The notes under the pieces were generated by a model. It was given only the letters and a program-made list of their open reading frames with translations. It did no database searches and was not told where the DNA came from. Below are positions 42,900-54,563 of a stretch of DNA of 64,000 bases, one piece after another. Source of the stretch: Neodidymelliopsis sp. IMI 364377 (taxonomy: Eukaryota; Ascomycota; Dothideomycetes; Pleosporales; Didymellaceae). The stretch's first letter is position 1; each line of letters starts with the position of its first letter. A program made the position numbers and the translations under genes. The stretch covers positions 62,001 to 126,000 of the forward strand of contig JAPEUT010000032.1 of the NCBI GenBank assembly GCA_027946375.1, written 5' to 3'.

Positions 42900-45800
42900 T
42901 TATGCCGTCGCCTGGACAACCTTGAAGCCTTCTGACAGCATCTTTTGGATCTCCTCATCTTTATGTTGGAGAAAACCCAGTGTGTATTCAACGTCCCTCC
43001 ATTGCCTCTCATTCTCAGCGCGAGGCAGTCGGGCAGCGAGTTTGGCGGAAAGTTGCTTGGCTTGCTTCTCCTATATGTTGTTAGCGATGTGATCGCATGC
43101 ATTTTAAAGATCGAGTGTGTAAATACCTTCTCAATGTACCCAGCAAGATACTTGATGATGCGTTTGAATGCATCCTCGTCCAATGCTGTGTCAGCACTGA
43201 GCGTACTGAACATGTCGACGAACTGATTGTAGATAGCATTGTCCTTTGTGGACAATTCGCTGAAGAACTGGCGTGCCATCTCTGTAATCTTCTTGTCGCT
43301 GTCTTCAATGCATTTGGCCATCTCAGCCAGTTGACCCTTAACCTTGACCTGACCAGCTAGGATCAGGAAAGTCAGGGTTTGGAGGCATGTTCGCTTGACG
43401 CTAGGATCGCTGTCGTTCAAACGGCGGTACAAGAATTCGGTATCCTGCTCGACTAGGTGGTTGAAGCAGACAGCCATGTCACCAAGAGCAATGACAAGGT
43501 TGCTACGGATGACCGCATCCTGACTCCGCTCAAGGATATTCAGTAGAAGATTGAGATTGCTTTCGCAATACTCCTGACTAACGCACATGAGCTTGCCCAA
43601 ACATAGCGCAGCTTGAGCTTGTAGAGTTGGGTGGTTGTACGAGGTATTGTTAGCGCAGATATCCGACACTAAGGGACCAAAGTTGGCCAGAAGAGACTGT
43701 GGGCCAAACAATAATTCGCGCTCACGAACATGTGCGATGGCTTCAGTGAAGTCGTCTTCGTTGGTGCCCGCCATGAGATCGAGATCATCGGCCTCCGCTT
43801 CTGGCGCTGGCGTTGGATCTTTCGCCGCACCTCTCTTGCGCCCCTTTTTCATAGGTGTTGGGTCTGCTGCAGCCATGGACTTTCGGGAAGTAGGTGCTGT
43901 CTTGTCTTTCTCAGCCTTGCGTCGCTTGAACTCAAGTTCACAGAGCTCCAGGTGCACAATCTGTTTTATGGCGACGTGCCCAACGATGAACAGGAGCTGT
44001 GAAAGGGCTAACGCGGAGTTCTGTCTCTTCGGCTGTGCGTCATCAAGGGCTGGTGCGTCCGGCATTTCCTCGTCCACATCCATTGGATCCGAGCCATCCT
44101 CTTTGGGTCCTGAGCTTGATGTTGGGCGAGAAGGTGCTTTCGGGGCAAACACGCGCTTAGCTACCTGTCGAATGATGTCCGAACAGAGCACATCTGGGTG
44201 TCTCGAAAGCACGTAGATTGCACTGATCGCTTGATCTGCAACTCCGAACCAGTCCTTACTGTCAGACTCTAGCTCGGTCATCGCAGCTAGCCTGACTAGA
44301 ACGGCATGGTCATTGGGTAGCTTGACCGTCGGGGCAGGCGCATCGCCAGCGTGTTGCTTGCCAGGAGGTGCGCTGATTCGGCGCAAGGCAACACAGGTAT
44401 AACGCGCGAGACCGAAGTCCCGACGACCAAGTTTGCCCAAGCCAATACGCAAGCAGGTCTCCATTTCTTGCACGATAATGTCTGGCGATGACAGTGCTAG
44501 CATTCCCAAAACGATAATGGCGCCACGTCGCTGTCGCATGGAAATGTCCTTCTTTTGGTATCCGTAAATGCCCCAGAGCTTCTCAATGACCAGGTTGTTA
44601 ACCAGGCCTTGCTTTTGCATGGTACTGAGGAGTTGCTCAAGAGAGATGAGTTCGGCGGGTGTAGTGTCGAAAGTCAAACTGATCATACCGCGAGTGATGT
44701 AGTTCGCGGCCTGATTCGCGTCACAACCGGGGGGCGCGTTGAAGAACAAGCTCTTGTAGCAATCGATGAGGTGCGCCTGGACGCCCTTGCCCTCGTCGCT
44801 GTTGCCCTTGGTCCAGATAAGTCGAAGCATTCTCTTTATCCCAAGTCTTGCGTTCGAGATCTTGTACGCATCGATTGTGGTGAAGAAGTCCATGGCCTCA
44901 ATGACCTCACTCTTGTTCTTTGAAGAGAGCAGCTGCATCACCTGCTCGGCTGCATCATTGATGACCTCAATGAAGCGGAGCGCTTGTCGCACAAACGCGC
45001 GTGCTTTGTTGAACTTCTCGAGTTCTTGCGCAGTTTCAGCATCCTTCTGTAACTTTTCAACAGCTGCAACCCTCTCTTCCTCGCTCATCTCGGCTGGGTT
45101 CCTCGGTCCGTCACCAGCACCAGCATCGGCCTGGGTTGCATCCAGTAACATTGATTCGTCGACTGCTTGTTCGCCAGGCGCACGCTCTCGGAGCTCTTCT
45201 GGAGGTTTCAGGGCGTTGATATTGGCGTCAATTCCTTCAAGACCTTGCTCCCAGCCTTCAGTCGACAACAATCCGTTGTACATTGCGGAGAAGGGATGGG
45301 TCTCAACGAGTTTGGAGAGCAGTTTTATGGCGTTTCTGCGTACGTTGCTACTCTTGTCTTTGAGACTCTGCTCGGCAAAATCTGCAGCCATCTGTCGGCG
45401 CTTGCGTCCTTGTTTCGAACTCAAGTGCGAGAGATCGCAAAGCTTGACATATACCTGCATAACTCGGCAGCGGCAGTAAGGGTTGATGTCAAGGAATCGC
45501 TGCTCGAGCACGTCGAAGAAAATGTCAATGTTCCTCTTGTGGTTTTCGCTGCGGTCGTCCTGGCTCAACTTGCTGAGCATAGCGATCAGGTTGCCGCACA
45601 CTTCGATCATAGCGCATCGTAGTGTGTAAGCCTCGCTGTCGAGTAGGTTGTTCAGCAGTGCGCCTTGCTTGATGATGAGGTTTGGCAGTAATTCGGAGAT
45701 CTTGATCAAGAAAGTCGAGACGGACTTGGGTCCCTTCAAATCTGTAGCACTGTACTCTTTCGTGCTGATGTCCTTAAGCACATCTTCGGCTAATTGCGAG

Positions 45801-46723
45801 TAATCGTATGCATCAGCCAGGGTGTGAAGGAACTCTGCCATGGGCTCGGACAGATGTTCGAAATATGTAAGACACTGGTTGATCGATGTCTGCGCGGTGT
45901 ATGCATGCCCGTGATGCTTGACGGCAATGCAAAGAACTCTGAAGCAATGGTTACGGATTGCAGTGTTTTTGACTCTAGCTTCATTTTCCAAAATGTGGTA
46001 GACGGGCTTGGTGAAGAGGCCGATGAAGGTGTCACGCTCTGACGTAGTGACAAAGATGCGACCCAGCTTGAGCTTCAACACCTTGCTAACCCTGTCGAGA
46101 GCCGTCTCCAACTGCGCCGCTGCATCCCAAGTCCCATCCTTGCCGGCGCCAGATTTTGACTTTGCAATTTTGCCTCGACCTCTTGCTACCGGCGCGGATG
46201 CCGACTTCTCCAGCGCTCTTGTTTCGACTGCTGATATCGTCCATCGTAATAGGAAGGCGTACATCTCGAGAAGGTTCTTGTGGTGTGGGATCGCATCCTG
46301 CTCTTCAGCGTCAAGATCGGCGTGTACGATGTCGGCTTGCGTGGAGAGTGCAGATACTATGAGATCGAGAATCTTGCCGAGCGCGGCTGGTGGTATTTGC
46401 GACGAATTTCTAGATTGCGCGGCGATGTCAGCTACATGTCTTGTTGACTTATCATACGAGTGTACAAAATGGGCTGTAACACACTTGAGGAGGAATTGCA
46501 GTGTGTCGAACACAGAACTGCGAGTGATGGCATCTGGGCTTTCGGCCACGGCATCAACTACAGGATTAAGCTCGCTATTGATCAGCGCCGGCGATGACAG
46601 TGCCTCTGGCTCATCTTCGCACTCTTGCAGCGCTTGGGGTGCCTCGGGCGTTGGAATTGTAGAGGGATCGCTGTCGAACAGCTTGATCGCCTCATTGATG
46701 TCGAAATCTACACGCGCCTCCAT
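42900..46723 (-). CDS. CND1: Condensin complex subunit 1 (HEAT-repeat subunit, Cnd1/Ycs4)
   Basis: Non-SMC subunit of condensin, acting in mitotic chromosome compaction. Two exons, 46723-43127 and 43070-42900 in transcript order, give 1255 residues, in the usual range (yeast Ycs4 is 1176). HEAT-like helices run through the protein. Family features include the segment around YCRCRVMQVYVKLCDL, SSNVRRNAIKLLSKLVETHPF, and the strongly conserved Cnd1 region SNLVIALGDMAVCFN followed by LYRRLNDSDPSVKRTCLQTL. A linker near residue 550 is acidic and low in complexity, and a basic Lys/Arg patch precedes the C-terminal HEAT block. The start is the first ATG in the frame; the codons upstream include no ATG. 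It is head-to-head with CDC7 across 252 bp. Confidence 0.94.
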
Positions 46724-46975
46724 ATTGCGCAAGATCGCATAGAGCGAACGGAAAGAAAGGTAAAAACAAGAAGGGGCGGCAGCACGACGTCGTTGCAGGC
46801 GTGTTGTTGCGATACAAACAGCAAACAGACAGTGTGGGGCAGGCGCTAGTCGCGTTATTTGTCTTTAGCCGCATTCGGCCTACTAATGTGATGACTTCCG
46901 TCGCGTCTTCACGCAAACCCGCAGCGCTAATGCTCACACTCGAACATCACAAAACAAAACCCACCACACTCCACC
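46724..46975. promoter_or_regulatory. Bidirectional promoter of CND1 and CDC7
   Basis: Only 252 bp separate the two start codons. Two identical GTCGCGT heptamers (ACGCGAC on the other strand) lie at 46849-46855 and 46900-46906, 51 bp apart; they resemble the ACGCG core bound by MBF-type cell-cycle factors. The palindrome ACGACGTCGT is at 46785-46794. Shared cell-cycle control is an inference. Confidence 0.45.
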
Positions 46976-48416
46976 ATGGCGAAGGCTCGTGTGTCGCTGC
47001 AGCGCCAGGCAGAACACATTGACGTGCATGAAGACGACCTAAGAGACGAGGATGTCAAATCCGAACTAGGTGAAAGCATGGATCCTCTCGATGAGAGCGG
47101 GCACACTGTCGACAGCAGTGATGAGGAAATCGAGGATTCAGTTGCCGAGGACATGGCACGCTTCGAAGAGACCTTCGTCGGCATCAACAAGCGGTTTCGA
47201 TTGATTAACCGCATCGGTGAAGGTATGTTCCAGAATAAACGGTCTGCTGGATGCAGGGTCACAAGGTGGGGCTTACAATACTGTAGGAACGTTCTCAACC
47301 GTCTATAAGGCTGAAGACCTGGAATATAACAAGTACGACAACAACTGGGATATTGACGAGCGCGAGAACAAGAAATGGTCGTCACCGCCGCAACGGAAAC
47401 GACCCTCTAAACGACCCCACTACGTTGCTATCAAGAAGATCTACGTCACCAGCAGTCCCATTCGTATCTTCAATGAGCTTGAGCTGTTGTACGACCTAAG
47501 GGATTCCGACTCAGTATGCCCGCTCATCACTGCCTTCCGCCATTTGGACCAAGTAGTTGCTGTACTACCCTATTTCCAGCACCGTGACTTCCGAGACTAC
47601 TACCGCGACATGAAGATTTCTGAGATGCGGCTGTACTTCCGGAGCATGTTTACTGCGCTTCGCGCGGTGCATGCAAAGAAGATCATCCATCGAGACGTTA
47701 AGCCGACCAATTTCCTCTACAATCCTGCGCTGTCCCGGGGTGTTCTTGTTGACTTCGGTCTAGCCGAGCGTGAAGGCACGGACTGGCACCCATGTGCATG
47801 TCATCTGTCAGACGAGGACCGTCGTCACAGAGTAACCCATAGCGTCTATGCGCAGACACAGTCATCTGGCCACAACACCTCAAGCTATCCAAAGAACGAT
47901 ACACGCAACAGTCGCCGAGCCAACCGAGCAGGCACACGTGGGTTCCGTGCCCCTGAAGTACTCTTGAAGTGCACTCAACAGACCTGCTCCATCGACATGT
48001 GGAGTGTGGGTGTTATCTTACTGACCATGCTCTCTCGTCGCTTCCCGTTCTTCCATAGCGCGGACGACATTGACGCACTGCTGGAAATCACCACTATCTT
48101 CGGCCGTAAGAAGATGAGGGAAACGTCTCTACTACATGGTCAGGTCTTTGAGACGAATATTCCTAGCTACAGTGAGAGCGGGCACAGTTTGGAGAAGATC
48201 ATCCTGTGGTGCACTGGACGGACAGGTGACAAGACAGCACCGAAGAAGGAGCTGGAAGAGGATGAGAAGGAAGCCGTGCAGTTCCTACATCGTCTTCTAG
48301 AGTGTAACCCGGCGAAGCGCATAACAGCCGACGAGGCTCTCCAACACCCTTTCATCGCAAGGGCGTACGAAGAAAATGAGGCAGGTGAAGATATGGTCGA
48401 CCTTATCCAAGCATAG
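46976..48416 (+). CDS. CDC7: Cdc7-type protein kinase (DDK catalytic subunit)
   Basis: Ser/Thr kinase that, with its Dbf4 partner, fires replication origins by acting on MCM proteins. Two exons, 46976-47222 and 47287-48416, give 458 residues. An acidic N-terminus precedes the kinase domain: the glycine loop IGEGTFSTVYKAED spans the splice join, the ATP lysine is in HYVAIKKIYV, the catalytic loop is IHRDVKPTNFLYN, then DFGLAE and, after an insert of about 55 residues, GTRGFRAPEVLLK. Large inserts between DFG and APE and after the glycine loop are characteristic of Cdc7. The catalytic set is complete. The intron has a GTATGT donor and CTGTAG acceptor. Confidence 0.94.
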
Positions 48417-48726
48417 GGTGATGGACGAAGATGACGCATTTACGATATGATCAACAGCATGGAAGGCGTTTTGGCATGGCATGGTTCGCTTGAGGCATAG
48501 TGTTTGGAGTTTTGGCCATCTAGGGACGTCAGTCGGTTGAGTTATTGCGATACCCTTCAAACTTGTATACTACGGCTGCCCAATGCATTGCTTAAGATGA
48601 TAATACAAATACAAGGAATATGATAATCAGACACCACAGCGAATGCTAGCTTATGGTACAACAGCGGCCGTCCAGATTGTGAGAAACATGATATCCTACA
48701 CCGTCGCTCTATACGCGTCCTGAAGT
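48417..48726. other. Convergent intergenic region (CDC7 / MRPS17)
   Basis: 310 bp of 3' UTR-like sequence, with ATAATACAAATACAAG near 48600 as possible polyadenylation-related sequence. No gene is seen. Confidence 0.4.
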
Positions 48727-49380
48727 TCACGCTGTCTGCTTCTGCGCATTCCTGAGCCTCTCCTCGGCCAATCGCTCCGTCCTGTTCTTGATCTTCTCAG
48801 CCTTTTTCCTCTCCCGCTTCGTCTCCGTCTGACCTCCTTGGCCCCTGTGCGCCTCCTTCCCGGTCTTCGACGCTGCCCTTGTCTTCTCAATCTCCTGGTG
48901 CACCTTCAGTTTCTCCATAGCTTCCTCTAGGCTTGGAATCCTGAGTCCCTGCTTCTCTGCCTGAGCTAATCTCTGCACGCTCGTTGCTCTCCCCCGTCCC
49001 GCCGCCCTCACGTCCTTCAACAACCGCTCCTGCATGCGCACCTCGCCCAGCTCCTTCTCGTTCAGCACGCGCGGCCTGTTCTCTACGGGCTCACCGAATG
49101 GCGCTACGATGGCGGTGACGGCATGGCGGATGGTGGACGATGTGCGGTGGCCCGAGGTGATGCGCACGACATCGCCTTCGACGAGGGAGTTGTTGGGGTC
49201 CGAGACGGTGTAGTGCTTGTGTGAGGGAAAGTGCTTGCGGAACACCTTGTTCCATTCTTGGCCTGCGACGCGGACTTTGACGGCACGCGACATTTTGCCG
49301 GCACTGACGACGACGCCGACTTTTTGCGACGTAATGTATTGCTGCACCAGCGGTGCGGCGGTGCTGGCTTTGGTTGCCAT
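48727..49380 (-). CDS. MRPS17: Mitochondrial small-subunit ribosomal protein uS17
   Basis: Component of the mitochondrial small ribosomal subunit. An intronless frame gives 217 residues. The uS17 core is in the first 90 residues: QKVGVVVSAGKMSRAVKVRV, then HKHYTVSDPNNSLVEGDVVRI and HAVTAIVAPFGEPV. The C-terminal extension of over 100 residues is basic and helical (EEAMEKLKVHQEIEKTR, then KRERKKAEKIKNRTERLAEERL), as in fungal mitochondrial versions. I chose the ATG at 49380; the frame is open further upstream but begins there with non-ATG codons. No strong presequence is obvious. Confidence 0.88.
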   Translation of the reverse strand: MATKASTAAPLVQQYITSQKVGVVVSAGKMSRAVKVRVAGQEWNKVFRKHFPSHKHYTVSDPNNSLVEGDVVRITSGHRTSSTIRHAVTAIVAPFGEPVENRPRVLNEKELGEVRMQERLLKDVRAAGRGRATSVQRLAQAEKQGLRIPSLEEAMEKLKVHQEIEKTRAASKTGKEAHRGQGGQTETKRERKKAEKIKNRTERLAEERLRNAQKQTA

Positions 49381-49835
49381 GGCGGATGGGCGCTCGGGGG
49401 GGTTGCGAGGCTTTGGTGGATGTCGGGTGCGCGGGCGCTGCGTAACAGAGGACTCTGGGATAGGCAGACGGCAAGCGAATGCGTCTTGGGTGGATGGGAG
49501 TGTGTGGTGCGTGGTGAGAGGAGTGTCGCTGCTGCAATTGATGCACGCGGAGATGCTGGACACTCCGCAAAAAGTTGACGCGAAGTCGGAAATCCTTAGT
49601 CAGCAATCTGATTGGACGATTTACGGTGTCGTGTCCAGAGCTCAAGCATGCATTGATTACAGCTTCAAGTTGCGCTTCGCTTCTGTCTTCGCCTCTCTTT
49701 CCTCCCTACTCGAGTTTGCTCAGGCAGTACTTCTCTGCGATTCATGTAGCTTTTTTCTTGTTTGCAACTTCCTCGACTGTCCTTCCTCAACTCACTGTCG
49801 GCGACCTTACACCTTGCTTGGTGTGGTAGAACAAG
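49381..49835. promoter_or_regulatory. Divergent intergenic region (MRPS17 / SCJ1)
   Basis: 455 bp with both promoters. No gene is seen. The SCJ1 side is rich in CTTC/TTTCTTG pyrimidine tracts. Confidence 0.45.
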
Positions 49836-51237
49836 ATGCTCATACGGATAGCGCAACTGGTGCTACTGCTGTGCTTTGCATTGCTAGTTGTTGGCGCTGA
49901 AGACTACTATAAGGTATGTTGCATCTATCAATTAATCTTACCTGGCATACGTTGTATATTTCAAGATGTGTCCAGTCGCTAATACTGTACGCTGCAGTTG
50001 CTAGGAGTGAAGAAGAATGCTTCTGAGCGTGAAATCAAAAAGGCCTATCGCAGCTTGAGCAAGAAATTCCATCCAGATAAGAACCCGTACGTTCATTGAA
50101 CCGCCCCAGCAACCTCCATAAGCTCTACTAACAACAGCTAGTGGAGACGAAACCGCCAATCAAAAGTTTGTCGAAGTCGCCGAAGCCTACGACATCCTGA
50201 GTGGTGAGGAAACCCGCAAAATCTACGACCAGTACGGCCACGAAGGCATCGAACAGCACAAGAAGGGCGGTGGTTCAGGCCAGCGTCACGACCCTTTCGA
50301 CCTCTTCTCGCGCTTCTTCGGCGGCTCAGGTCATTTCGGTCACCATGGCGGAGAACGACGAGGTCCTAACATGGAAGTCCGCGTCGCTGTCCCTCTCCGC
50401 GATTTCTACAACGGTCGCAAGACGGAGTTCACAATCGAAAAGCAGGCCATTTGCTCGGCATGCGAAGGCTCCGGCTCAGAGGATGGACATGTCGAGACAT
50501 GCAACACTTGCGGCGGACGCGGTGCAGTAATTAGACGTCAACAGCTCGCGCCAGGACTCTTCCAGCAGGTACAAATGCAGTGCGACGCATGCAGTGGAAA
50601 GGGCAAGACGATCAAGCATCCCTGCCCTGTCTGCCATGGCAGCAGAGTTGTCCGTGAATCTGAGACGCACGAACTCGACATCGAGAAGGGAATGCCCAAG
50701 GGCGTACGCATCACCTACGAGAACGAGGCAGATGAGAGTCCCGACTACGTCGCTGGAGACCTTATCGTGCACCTCGTCGAAGGAGACGCCACGCTCGGCA
50801 GCCAGGATCATGAACGCACAGATGGAACCTTCTTCCGCCGCCGCGGTCACGATTTGTTCTGGCGCGAAGTGCTCTCACTGAGGGAGGCATGGATGGGCGA
50901 CTGGACGCGCAACGTTACACATCTGGACGGACATATTGTGAAGTTGTCTCGCAAGCGTGGCGAAGTGGTGCAGCCCAACACTGTAGAGATTCTGAAAGAG
51001 GAGGGTATGCCTATTTGGCACCAGGAGCTAGAGAACAATGATGGGTTGCAGTACGGCAACTTGCATGTGGAGTACATCGTTGTGCTGCCGGATCAGATGG
51101 AGAAGGGTATGGAGAAGGACTTCTGGAGTGTGTGGGATAAGTACAGGAAGAAGAGCGGCGTCGTGCTAGATAAGGTGCTCGACAGACCGGAGGGGGAGAT
51201 CAAGATGCCGGAGGCGGATGAGCATGATGAGTTATAG
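49836..51237 (+). CDS. SCJ1: ER-lumen DnaJ/Hsp40 chaperone, Scj1 type
   Basis: Co-chaperone of BiP/Kar2 in the endoplasmic reticulum. Three exons, 49836-49913, 49998-50086 and 50142-51237, give 420 residues. Residues 1-21 are a signal peptide. The J domain follows at once (EDYYKLLGVKK) and has HPD at 51-53. A Gly/His-rich linker (FFGGSGHFGHHGG) leads to a four-repeat zinc finger: CSACEGSG, CNTCGGRG, CDACSGKG and CPVCHGSR. C-terminal substrate-binding domains follow. The protein ends in HDEL, the retention signal of ER-resident proteins, which fixes its compartment. The last join supplies the Pro of KNPGDE. Confidence 0.94.
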
Positions 51238-51946
51238 AGCATGATTGATGGTTTACTGCATGATATGGATACCCGTCGATGGAGAGGAGTCGTGGAGTTG
51301 GTCTACGATCTGAGATCAGTATAGAACAAACCTGGAATGTGTAAAGCAAGCAAGGCAACTCAAACTGTCCATCTTCAGTAGCAACATTGTGTGTATGTTT
51401 GATATCATTCGCAGCTATGGATACTTCTTACATTCGTTGAAGAGGGTGGTCAGCACGCTCTGCGTCTCAAGGTTCACGTTATTGAGCGTGACACACACAA
51501 ACTGGAGCTCTGCACGACCCATGCAACAATCCCTACACACTTCGGTGCCTCTCACAGCCACCACCACGTTCCAAGAAGACACAGGCCTCTTGATGAGGCT
51601 CAAATAGGTACACCTTCTCGGAAGATGCGTGCCGTCTAGGCATCAGCTGACTCCAACCTCCCCGCTGCCTCATCAACCTGACCTCCGCCCCCACACTGCG
51701 CCATCACGAAGCCGCAAGGCCTCCACCGGTGATCAACATGGCGTTCACACATCTCACATACATATCGACTAGTGTTATACAGCACCAATCCAACGAGATT
51801 TCGTCCCCTGCTTCCCCTGCGTCGTTTGCTACTTTTCCGTGTTGCAGTCGCACCTGCTGTTGTTTGCGCTTTCCGTGTAACGAGATTTGAATAGCTTGAT
51901 AGATGTGGGCTTTGTCTAAGCTACGGACTAATACTCTAGTGTCGAT
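51238..51946. other. Intergenic region between SCJ1 and the CorA-like gene
   Basis: 709 bp with a 3' UTR and a promoter. No coding region is supported. Confidence 0.4.
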
Positions 51947-54419
51947 ATGAGTAGTCTGAAGCGCTCAAGGAGCGACCCTCCGCCGCCTATTACGGTTGAA
52001 GATACGGCGACTGGGGAGCCTCCGCAGCCGTCGCCTTCGCCTACTACTGGTGAGTGTTGCCCAGATTCCTGGACTGTAACAGAAGAGAAGGACAAGCATG
52101 ATATTAAAGACCTTCTACAAAAGCACCGCTTCCAGACTACAAAGTTTCTACTATGTATGTAGAGCGAGATCTGACCACAAAACAGAGCGAGCTAGGACCT
52201 TTGATGTGCGGCCTACATTCAGTCGTGGGGAGTCACAACCAACCGTCCGTGAGCGGCGAAATACTACGTTTGGACATAGGCGCAAGCACAGCCCTAACCT
52301 CCGATGGCACGAGGAATGGACAGACGACAGCTGGAAACACGGCCGTGTGTTGCTGATTGATTATGTTGGAAAAGAACATACAACGGAAGGCAGGAGAAAA
52401 GTCGTCAGTCAAGAATTCTGCGATGTCGATGGTCTGCGGAGGTATTATCGCAAGAAAGACTTATCGCAACAGGCTGCACTTCGAGTCATTCACGTTCAGA
52501 ATGCGCCTTGGGCGACACGTTTCCTGCTTGGCAAGTTCAATATCGACGGAAGCCATGATCTTGTAGGTACGACGTTCGGGAAGTGGGCGCAGTACGAGCG
52601 CCCTCAAGTAAGAGGTGGAAAGCCGGTCCCGAACGGAAGGACGTTTCGAGCTCAGCGGGATCCTTGGAGGGATATCAGTCGTGCTTCATTCAGTTGCGAT
52701 TACTTGAAGCATTTTCCAAGGGGTAAGATCCAGAAGCCGAAGAAGGGGACCAAGATGATGGAGCTCAATGGTTACGATGCAGACGACTTGCCATGCTACG
52801 CTTACGATGCCCTTGTGCAGCGCCTGTCTGTTTACGTGCAACTGAGCAACGGGATGCCTGGCACGGCAACGGATCCGGACATACCCAATCCATACAACGA
52901 GGAAGAGTTTGAGGACTATCAACGCTTGAAGAAATCCTATGGAGATGTCAATGCGAACGAGCACAGAGAAAAGTACATACCAAAGCTCAACACACTCGAC
53001 AACGGTAGCACCATTATCATCTTCGAGAGCTCACAAACGGGCGGTGTTAAGGACACACTCATCGGTGCGCGGCAAGAGATTGAGTCCAGGTGGCGCCGAC
53101 TAACCTTCTACCTATCCCGCGAGGAAGCCCAGAACGATGAAGCAATGACGCTGGAATGCATGGACTACATTCTCAAAGATATATTCAAAGCTCTCGCCTA
53201 CAATTGGGACCGCTTCCTCAGCACCTGTGAAACACACGTTGGCATTCTTGAAGACAAAATCTACGAGAACCCAGCCGACGAGTCGCGCGACCAGGAACTG
53301 TGGAGCAACAGCGCCCTTTGGCTGAAAGTCGAGCGTCTAATCTGGAAGCACCTCGACATGGTCAACGACATGCGCGCATACCTGCACGAACTCGCATCCG
53401 GGAATCCAAAGGAAGACGAGGAATGGCTCGGCACCACTCCAGCAGACATCGAACGCCTCACAAAGCAATGGGAGCGCGACATCATCCAGCCCACAACAGC
53501 ACTCTCAGACCTCATGTACAAAAGCGTCGGGATCCGCGACGCGCGCCACTCACTACAGCTCGGCCTCTCCATGTGGCGCCTCAGCTGGATCACCTTCATC
53601 TTCCTCCCGCTCACCTTCGTCTGCGGCTTCTTCGGCATGAACGTCGACACGTTCGAGCCCCAGCCCAGCATAAAATGGTTCTTCATAACCGCCATCCCCG
53701 TCCTGCTCACCGTGCTCATCCTCTGGTACGGCGTCAAACACAGCTTATCCACTCAGCGCCAAAACCCGCTACGTAGAGGCGTATACGAGGCACTGTACCA
53801 CGACCTCAGCACAGCATACCCCCACCTCTGGACACGACGCGGACCTCGCGCCGGACTGACATTCGTGGGTACATGGGGTCTCATAAAATGGCGCCTGGTA
53901 ACAAGATGGTTCGGCAGCGAAAAACTGCAACGAAAAAGCGCCTACGATCCCGCCATCGACGAATTCGGAACCTGGAGCCGCATCAAGCGCTTCCTGGTTC
54001 GCAGATGGCTTCCGGAGCTGAGAATCGTAGTCGCGGATACACTGCCCCAGAGCCAGCTACCCCCTGTTGACGAGCGCCTCGAGAGCGTGGCAACTCTAGG
54101 CAAAGACCTAGGTGCCATTGGTGAACTGATGAGTATCGCGACGCCCGTGGCGCTTGCGGAAATCGAGCCTGCGGCTGCGAGTAGATTGCAGAGACGCATT
54201 CCTGTTGAGCGGCTGAAGAGCCTGAGTCCGACGCGGAGTGAGGCGAGTGCGAGTGCGAGTGCGCGGCCGAGTAGTGAGGGGGCGGCGAGTGGGGTCATGG
54301 TGGATGAGAGGGGTGTGAGTGAGGATGAGAGAAGTGGGGATGAAGCGAGGGGATCGGATAGGGAAGAACAGCGGGAGAAGAGACATAGACTTGTTGTTCC
54401 GCTTGAGAGTGCAAGATAA
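51947..54419 (+). CDS. CorA-like Mg2+ transporter domain protein
   Basis: Predicted divalent-cation channel of the fungal CorA-like class. Two exons, 51947-52049 and 52186-54419, give 778 residues. The intron uses a GTGAGT donor and AAACAG acceptor with CTGAC as branch point. A long cytosolic N-terminal region (about 500 residues) is followed by two C-terminal membrane helices. The first, SWITFIFLPLTFVCGFFGMN, ends in the GMN signature that forms the pore mouth; the second is WFFITAIPVLLTVLILWYGV. A further 200-residue cytosolic tail ends in Ser/Glu-rich low complexity. Fungi have several paralogues of this type; whether this one carries Mg2+, another ion or acts as a sensor is not known. Confidence 0.85.
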
Positions 54420-54563
54420 GCTCTAGAGTATTAGCAAGTTTGGTATCTTGACCCCTTTAATCCATCTATCTACCATCTTACCACAACGCCGTAAACCCAA
54501 ACCCGAACCCAAAACAGAAGAAAAGTACAAACACGACTTAAACTTCAACTTCAACACAAGAAC

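Noticed and set aside
48727..49563. Longer uS17m protein starting upstream at about 49563
   Set aside because: The upstream frame begins with GTG, not ATG, and has no targeting-like or conserved sequence; the ATG at 49380 directly precedes the family core.
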